A stretch of DNA of 64,000 bases, from assembly GCF_014306135.1 (NCBI RefSeq), contig NZ_JACRWD010000001.1, positions 868,001 through 932,000 on the forward strand, read 5' to 3'. The notes below the pieces were generated by a model. It saw only the letters and a program-made list of their open reading frames with translations. It did no database searches and was not told the origin of the DNA. Shown piece after piece: positions 52,974 to 62,985 of this stretch (position 1 is the first letter of the stretch; every line of letters starts with the position of its first letter). The stretch comes from Paraclostridium hominis. Its GTDB lineage: Bacteria > Bacillota > Clostridia > Peptostreptococcales > Peptostreptococcaceae. The position numbers and the translations under genes are program-made.

Positions 52974-54267
52974 ATGGGATTAAAAAGTGTTGGAGTTAAG
53001 AATAATGACATTAAGAAGATAGAAAGATATAGGTGGGTAGTTTGGTTAATATTAGCATCTGTATATATATTTGTAACATTTCATCGTATGGGTGTTGGTG
53101 TTGTAAAAAATGATTTACAAAATGAATTTGGTATTGGAGCACTAGAGTATGCAAATATAGGTTCAATGTATTTTTACGCATATTTTCTTATGCAGATACC
53201 ATCAGGAATACTTGCTGATAAACTAGGTCCTAAAAAAACAGTATCAATGTTTTCTATATTAGCTGCAATAGGTTCTATAACTTTTGGTATGGCACCTAAT
53301 ATAAATGTCGCTTATGTAGGGCGCTTTATGGTAGGAATCGGGGGTATCTGTTGTATTTATATGCTTGGTAAAAATACAGTCGCGTTGGTTTTATTCAAAA
53401 AACTTTGCATTAATGGTTGGTTTATCTGGAGTAGTTGCAAATTTAGGATCGATGTTAGCACAAACTCCACTAGCACTAGTTTCAGCAAAATTTGGATGGA
53501 GAAATACTTTTATTTTTATGGGAGTAGCAATGGTATTTTTCACAATCTTAACCCTTATATTTGTTAAAGATGATCCAAAAGATATGGGGCTTCCAGGAAT
53601 GGATGAACTTGAGAATAGACCGCTAGATTCATCTAATATAAAAGTCATGCCAGCATTAAAATCAATCTTATCAAACAAAAGAACTTGGGTTATATCTATT
53701 GCATATTTCGGTTTATCGACAGCATATACTGTATTTATGGGTACATACGGAGTTTCATTCTTAATAGAAAAATACAGTTTAACAAATGTACAATCAGCAA
53801 ATTATGTTATAGTGACTATATCAGGTGCACTTGTAAGTTCTTTAGTACTTGGGCAAATTTCAGATTATTTTAAAAGTAGAAAGCTACCATTAACTATTGC
53901 AGGAACTTTAACTTTATTATGCTGGATAGCACTTGTATATGTTGATATACCTATTAATATACTTGTTCCATTCTTATTTATATTTGGATTTGTTTCATCA
54001 GCATTTACTATGTGTTGGACAATGGGAAATGAGGTAAATGACAGAAGACTTTCAGGTATGGCTACAGGTGTTGTAAACTGTGTAGGATTTTTAGGTGCAG
54101 CTGTTGTTCCAGTTATTATGGGTAAGGTTTTAGATAGTTATCAAGATACACCTTTGGTTGGTTATGAAAAGGCATACTTTGTTTTAATTATGATAATAGC
54201 TGTAAGTGTTGTGGCTTCGTTTTTCACAAAAGAAACAAATGCACAAAACATATATGATAAAAAATAA
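52974..54267 (+). pseudogene. MFS transporter gene with a +1 frameshift
   Basis: Two overlapping frames together encode one 12-helix major-facilitator protein. The first (from ATG 52974) runs RYRWVVWLILASVYIF to GICCIYMLGK; the second continues IQSRWFYSKNFALMVGLSGVVANLG to the normal end FFTKETNAQN. The shift lies in the run of five A at 53370-53374: removing one A restores a single frame (LGK-IQSRWF). All other family features look intact. It could be a recent mutation, a slippage switch or a sequencing error. Substrate is unknown; the M20 gene upstream hints at an acylated amino acid or peptide. Confidence 0.88.
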
Positions 54268-54369
54268 ATCTTAATTACAGACGATTTTTTATCTATAGTA
54301 TCAAACCTAATGTTGAAGCTTAATTTTTGGTGTGATACTTGAGATTTATATATACTATTTAAATATACG

Positions 54370-54403
54370 AAAAGGCACTGATTAAAAAATCAATGTCTTT
54401 TTT
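54370..54403 (+). terminator. Terminator after the MFS gene, with ACGAAAA box
   Basis: AAAAGGCACTGATT pairs with AATCAATGTCTTTT (G-T allowed), preceded by TTTAAATATACG and followed by a T-run. The sequence is very close to the terminator at 20891. Confidence 0.88.
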
Positions 54404-54521
54404 ACGTTAATACAAATTTATTCAAATTATAATTTATAAAGCTATACAACTAGAATTATATTGCATTTTTGATATATAATTAACTTTAGTAAGTAGCAGA
54501 TAACAATTGGGGGATGACGTA

Positions 54522-55235
54522 ATGTTAAAAATAGTAATATGTGAAGATGAACTAAAACAACAAGAAATTTTAAAACAATACATAGATAAAATATTAACAG
54601 AAATAACAAAAGACTATGAAATACTAACATTTACCTCAGGAGAAGAGTTACTTGAAAACTATCCTGAAAATGTAGATATATTTTTACTAGACATAAAAAT
54701 GGACAAACTAAATGGAATGGAAATAGCTAAAAAAATTAGAGAAATAGACAAAAAAGAAGTGGAAATAATATTTACAACATCACTAGTAAAATATATTCAA
54801 GATGGGTATGAGGTAAGGGCATATAGATATTTACTAAAACCAATAAAGTTTGATGATTTGAAAAAGCATTTGACATCATGTATAAAAGAAATAAACGAGA
54901 AGAAAGAGAACTACATAGTGATAAATGGAAAAAATGATGTTTACAAAATAAATATAAGTCATATTACATATATAGAAATTCAAAATAAAGATATGACAAT
55001 ACATACTATAGATAAAGATTATAATATAAAAATGAGTATAGATAAAATAGAAAAAGAGTTAAGTATATATAATTTTTTCAGATGTCATAAAAGTTTTTTA
55101 GTTAATATTAGTTATATTGAAAATATAAAACAATACATAGCAATCCTTGAAAATAAAGATGAAGTACCTATAAGTCGTTATAGATTCAAAGAAACAAAAG
55201 CCAGATTTTTAAGCTACATAGGAAGTGTATTATAA
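54522..55235 (+). CDS. LytTR response regulator 1 (AgrA-like)
   Basis: A 237-residue regulator. The receiver starts MLKIVICEDELKQQEIL; the phosphoacceptor Asp is in IFLLDIKMDKLNGME and the Lys in RYLLKPIKFDD. The LytTR DNA-binding domain ends with FFRCHKSFLVNISYIENI and EVPISRYRFKETKARFL. The start is ATG 54522, eight bases after TTGGGGGA; the upstream frame to 54507 lacks a start context. It overlaps its kinase gene by one base. Paralogous to the regulator at 57164. Confidence 0.92.
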   Translation: MLKIVICEDELKQQEILKQYIDKILTEITKDYEILTFTSGEELLENYPENVDIFLLDIKMDKLNGMEIAKKIREIDKKEVEIIFTTSLVKYIQDGYEVRAYRYLLKPIKFDDLKKHLTSCIKEINEKKENYIVINGKNDVYKINISHITYIEIQNKDMTIHTIDKDYNIKMSIDKIEKELSIYNFFRCHKSFLVNISYIENIKQYIAILENKDEVPISRYRFKETKARFLSYIGSVL

Positions 55236-56590
55236 TGAGGGAAATTTTGATTTTATCAATAATATATATTATAAACTCTATACTTTACCTTGGAATATTT
55301 TATCTAATGATAAATAAATTAACAGATAGGAAACACCTTATAAAAAAGTGGGAGTACATATTAGTATCAATACTTATAATATTAATATTGCTACTTCCAA
55401 AGATTGAATTTATAAAAATAGAGTATTGTATTTTTCAAGGCGTAATACTATCTTTATTATGCAAAAGTTTATTTAAAATTTCCATAAAAGATTCTTTGAT
55501 TTATAGTATGGTATTTTCATTTGGATATATTATACTTGAGAATGTGGTAAGTTTTTTATTACTAGAAGGAGTATTTGACTTAATAATAACTTATACTGCA
55601 TTAAGGTATAAGTTAGCTAAGTTTTTAGTAGTAAATACTATATTGATAATATTTATCAAATATTTTAATAAAATTGTAGACTTAGATATAAATAAAAAAT
55701 ACTATTTGTATATTGGCTTAATCATAATTATAAATGCTACAAGTATATTTTTTATATTTGTGGGTGGAAATCTTATTTTAGATTTATATAACATTATTGC
55801 GAATAATTTGCCCAATTACACAAACTATGAGGTGAATTTTGGATTATCTAGCTTTATAAAGGTAATTCAAAATACAGTACCAGTAATTATGATATTTTGC
55901 AATATATTTTTAGTAAAAGTTATAAATAAGTTAATAAAAAGTATGAAATCTAAATCAGAGCTAAAAGCTATCAATGATAAGTTAGATATGCAATATAACT
56001 ATTATTTAAATATGCAAGAATCTCAAATGAAAGTAAGAAAATTACATCATGACATTAATAACCATATATCTTGCATTAAGCAAATTGAAAGTGAAGATAT
56101 AAATGAGTACATAGACAGTATAAAAAAAGAGCTTAAGGGCTTTGAGAGTACATTTGATAGTGGGAACAGAATATTAGATATAATTTTAAGTGACAAACAT
56201 TCAGAATGTATAAAAAACAATATAGATTTGTTTTGTGATATAAACTTTGAAAAATGTGATTTTATAGAAATGATAGATGTATCAGCTATATTTGTAAATA
56301 TGATAGATAATGCAATAGAAGCGTGTAAAAAAGTTGAAAATGATAGGTATATAAATATGAGAGGAACTATAGTTAAATCTTATTATGTGATAAAGTGTGA
56401 AAATAGCAAGTCAAATGAAATCAAAATAAAAAATAATAAAATAATTAGTAGCAAAAAGGATTCATTTCTTCATGGTATAGGTATTTCAAGTATAAAAGAA
56501 TCTCTAAAAAAGTATGATGGAGATATGGAAATTATAGATGAAAAAAATAAATTTACATTAAAAATATATATACCACTAAAGATTAAGTAA
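55235..56590 (+). CDS. GHKL sensor histidine kinase 1 (AgrC-like)
   Basis: A 451-residue kinase with six or seven N-terminal membrane helices (residues 1-235), a coiled linker (KSELKAINDKLDMQYNYYLNMQ) and a cytosolic kinase part. The phosphoacceptor region is VRKLHHDINNHISCIKQIE; the GHKL ATP-binding part has IFVNMIDNAIEACKK (N-box) and HGIGISSIKESLKKYDG. This layout is that of AgrC-type peptide sensors. It pairs with the LytTR regulator upstream. No agrB/agrD genes are seen nearby. Confidence 0.9.
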   Translation: MREILILSIIYIINSILYLGIFYLMINKLTDRKHLIKKWEYILVSILIILILLLPKIEFIKIEYCIFQGVILSLLCKSLFKISIKDSLIYSMVFSFGYIILENVVSFLLLEGVFDLIITYTALRYKLAKFLVVNTILIIFIKYFNKIVDLDINKKYYLYIGLIIIINATSIFFIFVGGNLILDLYNIIANNLPNYTNYEVNFGLSSFIKVIQNTVPVIMIFCNIFLVKVINKLIKSMKSKSELKAINDKLDMQYNYYLNMQESQMKVRKLHHDINNHISCIKQIESEDINEYIDSIKKELKGFESTFDSGNRILDIILSDKHSECIKNNIDLFCDINFEKCDFIEMIDVSAIFVNMIDNAIEACKKVENDRYINMRGTIVKSYYVIKCENSKSNEIKIKNNKIISSKKDSFLHGIGISSIKESLKKYDGDMEIIDEKNKFTLKIYIPLKIK

Positions 56591-56657
56591 TAAAAAACAT
56601 GACAGTTGCGCTTATATAAATACCACTTACACCGTATATATTGAACATAAAGCACAG

Positions 56658-56689
56658 GGGTGTTACTTTTTTTTGTAAAGGTAACACCC
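56658..56689. terminator. Hairpin after kinase 1
   Basis: GGGTGTTAC pairs with GTAACACCC around a T-rich loop. A T-tract sits in the loop, not after the stem, so termination is uncertain. Confidence 0.5.
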
Positions 56690-56740
56690 ATTATTATAAT
56701 AAATACTAAAATTTAAAATCGATTATAAGGAGTATGTGAT

Positions 56741-56974
56741 ATGAAAAAAGCAAGTTCAGTTGTTATATTTTTATTAAGTTTAACGAGTTTAATGTTATCA
56801 GGGAGATTATTTTTTCACTATAAGTTTTTAGCTGATAGTTATAATATGTCTCTTATAAAATTAGTTGGTGGAGATATATGGCTTTTAATGGAATTAGTGA
56901 ATTTAGGAATACTATGTATAATTTCAATAGTAGCATTATTTAAGTGTATAGTTGCTTTTAAAGAAAAGCAATAG
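56741..56974 (+). CDS. Small two-helix membrane protein between the two signalling pairs
   Basis: A 77-residue protein I do not recognise. Two hydrophobic helices (SSVVIFLLSLTSLMLSG, about 4-21; LVNLGILCIISIVALFKCIV, about 52-71) and a short basic end. AAGGAGTATGTGAT precedes the ATG. It is flanked by hairpins on both sides, so it is probably its own transcript. It lacks the cysteine-containing core of an AgrD peptide and the length of AgrB, so a sensor accessory is only a guess. Confidence 0.7.
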   Translation: MKKASSVVIFLLSLTSLMLSGRLFFHYKFLADSYNMSLIKLVGGDIWLLMELVNLGILCIISIVALFKCIVAFKEKQ

Positions 56975-56987
56975 AATTTGAAACTAA

Positions 56988-57037
56988 AAAATCAGGGTGT
57001 TATCTTTTAACTTTAAAAGACAATGTCCTGTTTTTTA
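56988..57037 (+). terminator. Terminator after the 77-residue gene
   Basis: An imperfect stem (CAGGGTGTTATCTTTT against AAAAGACAATGTCCTG) followed by TTTTTTATTT. It resembles the one at 59285-59333 (shared GTTATCTTTTAA and AATGTCCT). Confidence 0.8.
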
Positions 57038-57163
57038 TTTAAAGAGTTAAAAAGCATAAATTAGATTTAAGTATTGATAAAAATAGTTTGGAAATGTTAT
57101 CCTAAAACATAAGGTATAAAGTCATATTTGAATATATAAACTAGTAGGCATAGGGGGGAACTT

Positions 57164-57875
57164 ATGATTAGGATAGCGATTTGTGAAGATGAAAAAGAAA
57201 CACAAAGTCTAATAGAAAATTATCTTCACAATATATTAAAAAATATAAATATAGAATATGAAATACAAAAATATAGCTTAGGAGAAGAGTTACTTGAAAG
57301 TAATTTAAAAAGAAATAGATATATTACTTTTAGATATACAAATGGGACAAATTAATGGGATGGATACTGCAAGAAAAATTAGAGAAGTAGATAATAAAAT
57401 GGAGATAATTTTTATAACTTCTTTAATAGATTATGTTCAAGATGGATATGAAGTAAGAGCTTATAGATATCTATTAAAACCTATAGAATTAGAGGAATTA
57501 AAAAAACATGTATTAACATGTATCAAAGAGATTGAAAATAAAAACAATTATATATTAATAAAAAATAAGTCTAATACATACAAGATTCAATCAAATGAAA
57601 TAAAGTATATAGAAGTTCAAAAAAAGAATATGTTAATACATACAATAAATAAGACTTTTGATGTAAGGTATAGCCTAGAAAAAATAGAAAAAGACTTAAA
57701 GCTAGGCAAATTTGTAAGATGCCATAAAAGCTTTTTAGTTAATCTAAGTTATGTAGAAAATATAAAGTTAAACACTGCAATTTTAGAAAGTGGAGAAGAA
57801 GTACCTGTTAGTAGATATAGATATAAAGATGTTAAGGAGAAGTTTTTAAAATTTCTTGGTGATTCAATATGTTAA
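57164..57875 (+). pseudogene. LytTR response regulator 2 with a +1 frameshift
   Basis: Two frames together encode one LytTR regulator paralogous to that at 54522. The first reads MIRIAICEDEKETQSLIENY to EELLESNLK, then goes off frame and stops at 57355. The second, if joined at the run of five A (57307-57311), continues KEIDILLLDIQMGQINGMDTARK and runs to the LytTR end FVRCHKSFLVNLSYVENI. The phosphoacceptor Asp (LLLDIQM) lies just after the shift. AGGGGGGAACTT precedes the ATG. It overlaps the kinase 2 gene by seven bases. It may be a real null or switch allele, or a sequencing error. Confidence 0.9.
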
Positions 57876-59251
57876 ATTTTATGACTAATTTATTATTAGT
57901 TTTATCAATAGTTATACGCTTTACTATATTTAATAGCATATTAGTTTATAAAAAAGATGGAAAGGACTATAGAAAAACTGTATTTTATATTTTATTATTT
58001 TTAATTTATATTATAGCTCTATTGTCTAACATAGAAGGGAGTTATAGTTATTTTAAAAATGGAAATTATTTATTTAATGCTTTAGTACTTATAGCTTTTG
58101 GAGGTTACTATAAGTATTTTTATAAGATAAGATATATTAAATATATAACCTTCTTTTGTTTATTTAATGTATATTACGATTTGATTAAAAGCTATCTATT
58201 AGAGAGAATTTTATTTTTTTTAATTACAGGGTATATTATATCATCAAAAGAAGCGCTTTTAGTATCTAATTTTGAACAATTAAAAGTTGATATATACACT
58301 AACTTGGTTATTTTATTTATATATTTGATATTTGCTTTTTTTAATAATCGGTTACAATTATTTGATAGCGAAAAAAGAAATTATATATATTTGATATTTG
58401 CTTTAATGGTTAATTCAATTAGTATAGTTGGAAATTATATATTTTACAAACTTGAGAGATTTTTAAGTTTATATTCAGAACGTTATGTATTTGATTTTCT
58501 TTTAACTCCAAAGTTAGTAGTGGCTAGTAGTATAGTTCTTATATTATTATTTAGACAAATAGTAAAAGAAAATAAGAAAAAAACTCAATATGAACTTATG
58601 AAAAATAAGCTAGATATGCAATATGAACATTATCTAAGTATTCAAGATTCTCATATGAAGGTTAAAAAGCTTTATCATGATATAAATAATCATATTTGCT
58701 GTATAGATAATCTTAAAAATAATAATAAAGAAGTTAGTGAATACATAAGTAATTTAAAAGATGAAATTAAATCTTTTAAAGATAATTACAATACAGGGAA
58801 TATGATACTAGATATTATAATCAATGAAAAAAGTGATATATGCACTAAAAAAGGAATTAAGTTTATTTGTGATATAAACTTTTCAAAAGTTAATTTTATA
58901 AAACCTATAGATGTATCAAGCATATTTGCTAATATTTTAGATAATGCAATAGAAGCTTGTGATAAAATACATGATGAAAATATTGAAAAGTATATTAGAA
59001 TTAAGGGAACTATATCAAAATTATATTTTGTAATTAAATGTGAAAACAGCAAAGTTAATAATATTAAGTTTAAGAAAAATAAATTAATAACAGATAAAAT
59101 GGACAAGTTTGTACATGGAATAGGAACTCAAAGTATTAAATCATCTTTAGAAAAATATAATGGAGAATTATTATTTGAAGATGAGAAGGATAAATTTATA
59201 ATAAATATATGCATACCACTTAATCAAAATACTGACAGTTGGGTCGATTAA
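57869..59251 (+). CDS. GHKL sensor histidine kinase 2 (AgrC-like)
   Basis: A 460-residue kinase with about six N-terminal membrane helices, a linker (YELMKNKLDMQYEHYLSIQDSH) and a cytosolic part: phosphoacceptor region VKKLYHDINNHICCIDNL, ATP-binding IFANILDNAIEACDK and HGIGTQSIKSSLEKYNG. It is a clear paralogue of kinase 1, so the two pairs arose by tandem duplication. Unlike kinase 1 it has KLYHD instead of KLHHD at the His box, with the phospho-His kept. It sits before the lipoprotein and ABC exporter genes. Confidence 0.9.
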   Translation: MLNFMTNLLLVLSIVIRFTIFNSILVYKKDGKDYRKTVFYILLFLIYIIALLSNIEGSYSYFKNGNYLFNALVLIAFGGYYKYFYKIRYIKYITFFCLFNVYYDLIKSYLLERILFFLITGYIISSKEALLVSNFEQLKVDIYTNLVILFIYLIFAFFNNRLQLFDSEKRNYIYLIFALMVNSISIVGNYIFYKLERFLSLYSERYVFDFLLTPKLVVASSIVLILLFRQIVKENKKKTQYELMKNKLDMQYEHYLSIQDSHMKVKKLYHDINNHICCIDNLKNNNKEVSEYISNLKDEIKSFKDNYNTGNMILDIIINEKSDICTKKGIKFICDINFSKVNFIKPIDVSSIFANILDNAIEACDKIHDENIEKYIRIKGTISKLYFVIKCENSKVNNIKFKKNKLITDKMDKFVHGIGTQSIKSSLEKYNGELLFEDEKDKFIINICIPLNQNTDSWVD

Positions 59252-59284
59252 GGTGCTAGTTGGGGCATATGTATTGAGTCTAAA

Positions 59285-59333
59285 AAATAAGGATGTTATC
59301 TTTTAATAGAAAAAGGTAATGTCCTTATTTTTT
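59285..59333 (+). terminator. Terminator after kinase 2
   Basis: AAATAAGGA pairs with TCCTTATTT, with inner complementary GTTATCTTTT/AAAAGGTAAT parts and a T-rich tail. Confidence 0.85.
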
Positions 59334-59413
59334 ATGATTAAATGGCTATAAAGCTTTGAAATACAAAGGTAATTAATAAATTTATGAAATTAAAATAATG
59401 GAGGAAAATGTAT

Positions 59414-59998
59414 ATGAAAGTAAAAAAAATTATACTAGCTATATTATTAGCTACAAGTATAAGTTCAGCTTTTATGGTGGGCTGTGAATCTTCTACAATT
59501 GATATGGATAAAAAAGCTTATACAACAACAGAAGTATCAAAGATTAAAAAAGATTTATCAAAGAAGATTTCAAAAGCTATAAAAGATAGTGGTCTTCGAG
59601 TGGCTGAAGAAAAACCAGATGGGAGTTTTGTGTTATCTTTAGGTAATTTAGAATATTCTAAAGAACAACCTAAGCAAGTTTTAAATTATTCTGTAACTTT
59701 AGATAAGAAAAAAGATAAGGAAATACTATTTATTCATTGTGTTAAGGACTACCTAAAGGATGAAAACTTATCAAAAGATGATAAGTTTGTTAAAGCAATT
59801 TATAACATATTTAAGTCTTTAACGGATACTAATTTAACTGAAAAGGAATTTTTTAATGAAGTTGAAAATGTAGTTAATAAAGGTGAAGGTATTGTAGAAA
59901 TTCCTGATATGGGTGATATACATATTTCAGTTAAAGAAATTGATAAGAAAACCAAGATTTTAGAGTTAAGATTTAAGGATGAATTTATATTAAAATAA
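59414..59998 (+). CDS. Lipoprotein of unknown function
   Basis: A 194-residue protein with a lipoprotein signal (MKVKKIILAILLATSISSAF then MVGC). The mature part is charged and helix-rich (TTEVSKIKKDLSKKISKAIKD, EKEFFNEVENVVNKGEG) with a DMGDIHISVKEIDKKTKILEL end. Not recognised. The start is ATG 59414, nine bases after GGAGG; the ATG at 59408 is only three bases from it. It lies 10 bases before the DUF3139 gene, in an operon with an ABC exporter. Confidence 0.75.
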   Translation: MKVKKIILAILLATSISSAFMVGCESSTIDMDKKAYTTTEVSKIKKDLSKKISKAIKDSGLRVAEEKPDGSFVLSLGNLEYSKEQPKQVLNYSVTLDKKKDKEILFIHCVKDYLKDENLSKDDKFVKAIYNIFKSLTDTNLTEKEFFNEVENVVNKGEGIVEIPDMGDIHISVKEIDKKTKILELRFKDEFILK

Positions 59999-60008
59999 GG
60001 AGGTTTAT

Positions 60009-60401
60009 ATGAAAAAATATAAAGCTATTTTATTAGCATTAATTATAGTAATTATAGGACTTATAGGGTTATTTATATATAATAATTATTCTAAGCCCTG
60101 GAAGGAAGCTGAGGAAAATATTAATAAATATATGATAAAACAAGGAGTTTCAAAAGATGATATAAGTGAAATTACAAAAGAAAAATCAAAATTAGAAAGT
60201 TATAATGGAATTCTTTATAAGGTAATTTATAAAGATGATTCGGAGCATGAATATCAATATTTTTATAGTGATGAAATTTATGCTCTAGATAAAATAAATA
60301 AAGTTGTATTAAAAATTTATAATTTAAATGATAATAAGCGATTAGAAAGAGAGGATTTAAAAAAGGTAAAGTATCCTCCAACATATTTAAATAAATTATA
60401 A
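60009..60401 (+). CDS. DUF3139-like membrane-anchored small protein
   Basis: A 130-residue protein with one N-terminal helix (AILLALIIVIIGLIGLFIY) and an outside domain starting WKEAEENINKYMIKQGVSKDDI and containing YKVIYKDDSEHEYQYFYS. This resembles DUF3139 proteins, which are often encoded beside ABC or peptide-secretion genes. AAGGAGGTTTAT precedes the ATG. It is second of a four-gene operon with the lipoprotein and the exporter. Confidence 0.75.
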   Translation: MKKYKAILLALIIVIIGLIGLFIYNNYSKPWKEAEENINKYMIKQGVSKDDISEITKEKSKLESYNGILYKVIYKDDSEHEYQYFYSDEIYALDKINKVVLKIYNLNDNKRLEREDLKKVKYPPTYLNKL

Positions 60402-60416
60402 AAAAGAGGGGGTTTT

Positions 60417-62969
60417 ATGGGAATATACTTAAAATTATCAATAGCATATTTAAGAAAAAATAAACTTAGAACGGGACTTTTAATACTAGCAGTAGCATTA
60501 GGAGTAGCTTTAACATTTGGGACACGTACAGTAAGAGAATCTCAAACTAAAAATGATTTAAATGCCGTAAATAAACTTTATGGAGGATATCATGCAGAAT
60601 TTAATGATTTAAATTATGAGGAAGTTGGAAAATTAAAAAACGACAAGGGTGTTTTAAAAACTAGTACAGTACAAAACTTAGGGAATGTATTAGATAAAAA
60701 AGGAAATTCATTTCAGTTAAAATCAGTAGATGAAAACTATGTAAAAGGTAAGTTAAATAAATTAATAAATGGAAGGCTTCCTAAAAATAACGATGAGATA
60801 GTACTTGAAAAGAAAGCTTTAAAAGCGATGGGTATATCTGATAAGTTAAATTCTAATATAGATTTAAAAATAAAAAAGAAATATAAAGACTCACAAGGAA
60901 ATCAAAACATATACACTGAAGATAAAAAATTTAAACTTGTAGGAATTATAGAAAAGCCACAAAAATTTTATGATATGAACTTAATTCTTGAAGCATTTAC
61001 TTATGGAGATGGCGAAAATAACAATATTATACCAGAAGGTACAATTAGTTATGATTGTATAGTAACTTTAAAAAGTGGATGGAGAAATATTAATGGTCAG
61101 ATTAAAACTATTACGAAAAGAAATGACTTAGGGAAAAATAGCTATACACCAAATATTTTACTTATGCAAAATACAATGGAAGTAGAACAAAGACTTGATA
61201 GTCCTCAAGTTATTCAAACTCAAATTTTAATTGTACTTACATCAGCTATTTTAATATTTAATATCTTTAATATTACTCTAAATGAGACAATAAAAGAAAC
61301 TGCTTTACTTAGATTAATAGGTTCAAGTAAAAAAAGTGTAAGAGGTATTATAATATATCAAGGCTTATTTATAATGGCTTTAGGTATAACACTTGGATTA
61401 GTATTTGGGGTTATATATTCATATGTAGGAATTAGCAAATACAATTTTTCACTATATCAAGAAGCATTAATTAAACCAAAGTTATATGTAAGTAAAGGAA
61501 TTATTATGACGTCTATAATAACAGGTATAATTTCTGTACTTATCTCATGTATTTTACCTATTATAAAGATTGGAAATATATCACTTATTGAATCTACAAA
61601 GACAACAGACAAGATGAAAAGTAGTGGCAAAAGTTATAAATTAAGTAAGGTTCTAAATAAAATATTTGGATTTTATGGGTATATGGGGATTAAAAATATT
61701 GGAAGAAATAAAACTAGAGCAGTTATATCTATGTTATCAATTGCACTAGGAGGATATGTATATTTAACTACATTTTCAAGTATGCAGTTTGAGGTAAATA
61801 ATAAAATCGAAGATATATACAATAAATATGATATAACAATGCAGTTTATTCCATCAATTTCAGATGTAGATAATTTAGAATATATAGATAGTGATATAAA
61901 TAAGATAAAAAATATAGATGGAGTAAAAAGCATAGAATCTATGCAAATAGTAAGTGGGTTGTTTGATTTTAAAAAGAATGAAGTAAATAAAGAATTTCCA
62001 AAATATTTTGGAGTAGAAGAACAAGATAATATGGAAGCTGAGTTTACTTTAAAATTATATGAAAATAATGATTTAAATAAAAATATAAAAGATTTCATAC
62101 AAGATGGAAGTTTAAAAGACATTGGAAAAGTTACCGATGGTTATATTAATGTAGCAGTATATAATTATTTTTATGATATAGTTACAGATCATACATATAA
62201 AGAAATTTATAAAAATTTAAAGATAGGGGACATCATAACAGTAAAAGTTCAAACTACAGAGAATGGTGAAACTGTATATAAAGAAAATAAGGTAAGAGTG
62301 TGTGCAACTTTAACACCAAATTGGATGTCTAATGGAGATGGTGGTAATAGTATTGAAATTATAACATCTCAAAATCATGCTATAGCTCTTACAGGTAAAG
62401 ATAAATATACTAAAATAGGTATAAATTTAAAAGATTCATATGATGAGAATGTAAATAAGAAAATAGAAAAAATTTCTAATAATATTCATTTATCTAGATT
62501 CGACAGTAGATTTAATTTTAGAGAAAGAGGGATAGATTCTAGTAGAGAGTATTATAAGTCTCAAATATCAACAATAGCATTAGTTTTAATAATAGCAGGA
62601 ATTAATGTATTCTGTACAATAAGAACAAATTTATTAATGAGAAAAAAAGAAATTTCAACATTTAGGGCAATAGGATTGAGCATTAAAAATATGAAGAAAA
62701 TGGTTCTTTATGAAGCATTAACATATGCAATTTTAAGCAACATAATAGCTTTAATTCCATCAATGATAAACTTAATTAAATTTGTAAATTGGAATAACAA
62801 CGCTTATACAAATTTCGGAATAGAGCACTTTATGGATTTTATATTTCCAGTTAAAGAATCAATAGTATTCTTTGCTTTATCAGTTACTGTGTGTATTATA
62901 GCAATAACTACAAGCAGTAGGGAGTTAAAAAATATGAGTATTATTGAGGGAATAAAAGATAATGATTAA
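60417..62969 (+). CDS. Large FtsX-domain ABC transporter permease
   Basis: An 850-residue permease with two FtsX modules. Helix 1 (TGLLILAVALGVALTFGT) is followed by an outside domain (to about 260), three helices with the ETIKETALLRLIGSSKKSVRG loop, then a second module: helix near 435-455, a large outside domain (455-715), and three helices with the RKKEISTFRAIGLSIKNMKK loop. This is the layout of exporters for peptides or lipids (LolC/YtrF/VexF-like), working with the downstream ATPase. GAGGGGGTTTT precedes the ATG. Confidence 0.9.
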   Translation: MGIYLKLSIAYLRKNKLRTGLLILAVALGVALTFGTRTVRESQTKNDLNAVNKLYGGYHAEFNDLNYEEVGKLKNDKGVLKTSTVQNLGNVLDKKGNSFQLKSVDENYVKGKLNKLINGRLPKNNDEIVLEKKALKAMGISDKLNSNIDLKIKKKYKDSQGNQNIYTEDKKFKLVGIIEKPQKFYDMNLILEAFTYGDGENNNIIPEGTISYDCIVTLKSGWRNINGQIKTITKRNDLGKNSYTPNILLMQNTMEVEQRLDSPQVIQTQILIVLTSAILIFNIFNITLNETIKETALLRLIGSSKKSVRGIIIYQGLFIMALGITLGLVFGVIYSYVGISKYNFSLYQEALIKPKLYVSKGIIMTSIITGIISVLISCILPIIKIGNISLIESTKTTDKMKSSGKSYKLSKVLNKIFGFYGYMGIKNIGRNKTRAVISMLSIALGGYVYLTTFSSMQFEVNNKIEDIYNKYDITMQFIPSISDVDNLEYIDSDINKIKNIDGVKSIESMQIVSGLFDFKKNEVNKEFPKYFGVEEQDNMEAEFTLKLYENNDLNKNIKDFIQDGSLKDIGKVTDGYINVAVYNYFYDIVTDHTYKEIYKNLKIGDIITVKVQTTENGETVYKENKVRVCATLTPNWMSNGDGGNSIEIITSQNHAIALTGKDKYTKIGINLKDSYDENVNKKIEKISNNIHLSRFDSRFNFRERGIDSSREYYKSQISTIALVLIIAGINVFCTIRTNLLMRKKEISTFRAIGLSIKNMKKMVLYEALTYAILSNIIALIPSMINLIKFVNWNNNAYTNFGIEHFMDFIFPVKESIVFFALSVTVCIIAITTSSRELKNMSIIEGIKDND

Positions 62970-62985
62970 TTTGGGAGGTTAAGTT

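Noticed and set aside
56741..56974. AgrD- or AgrB-like peptide gene
   Set aside because: The protein is two plain helices with no Cys-containing peptide core or AgrB peptidase residues.
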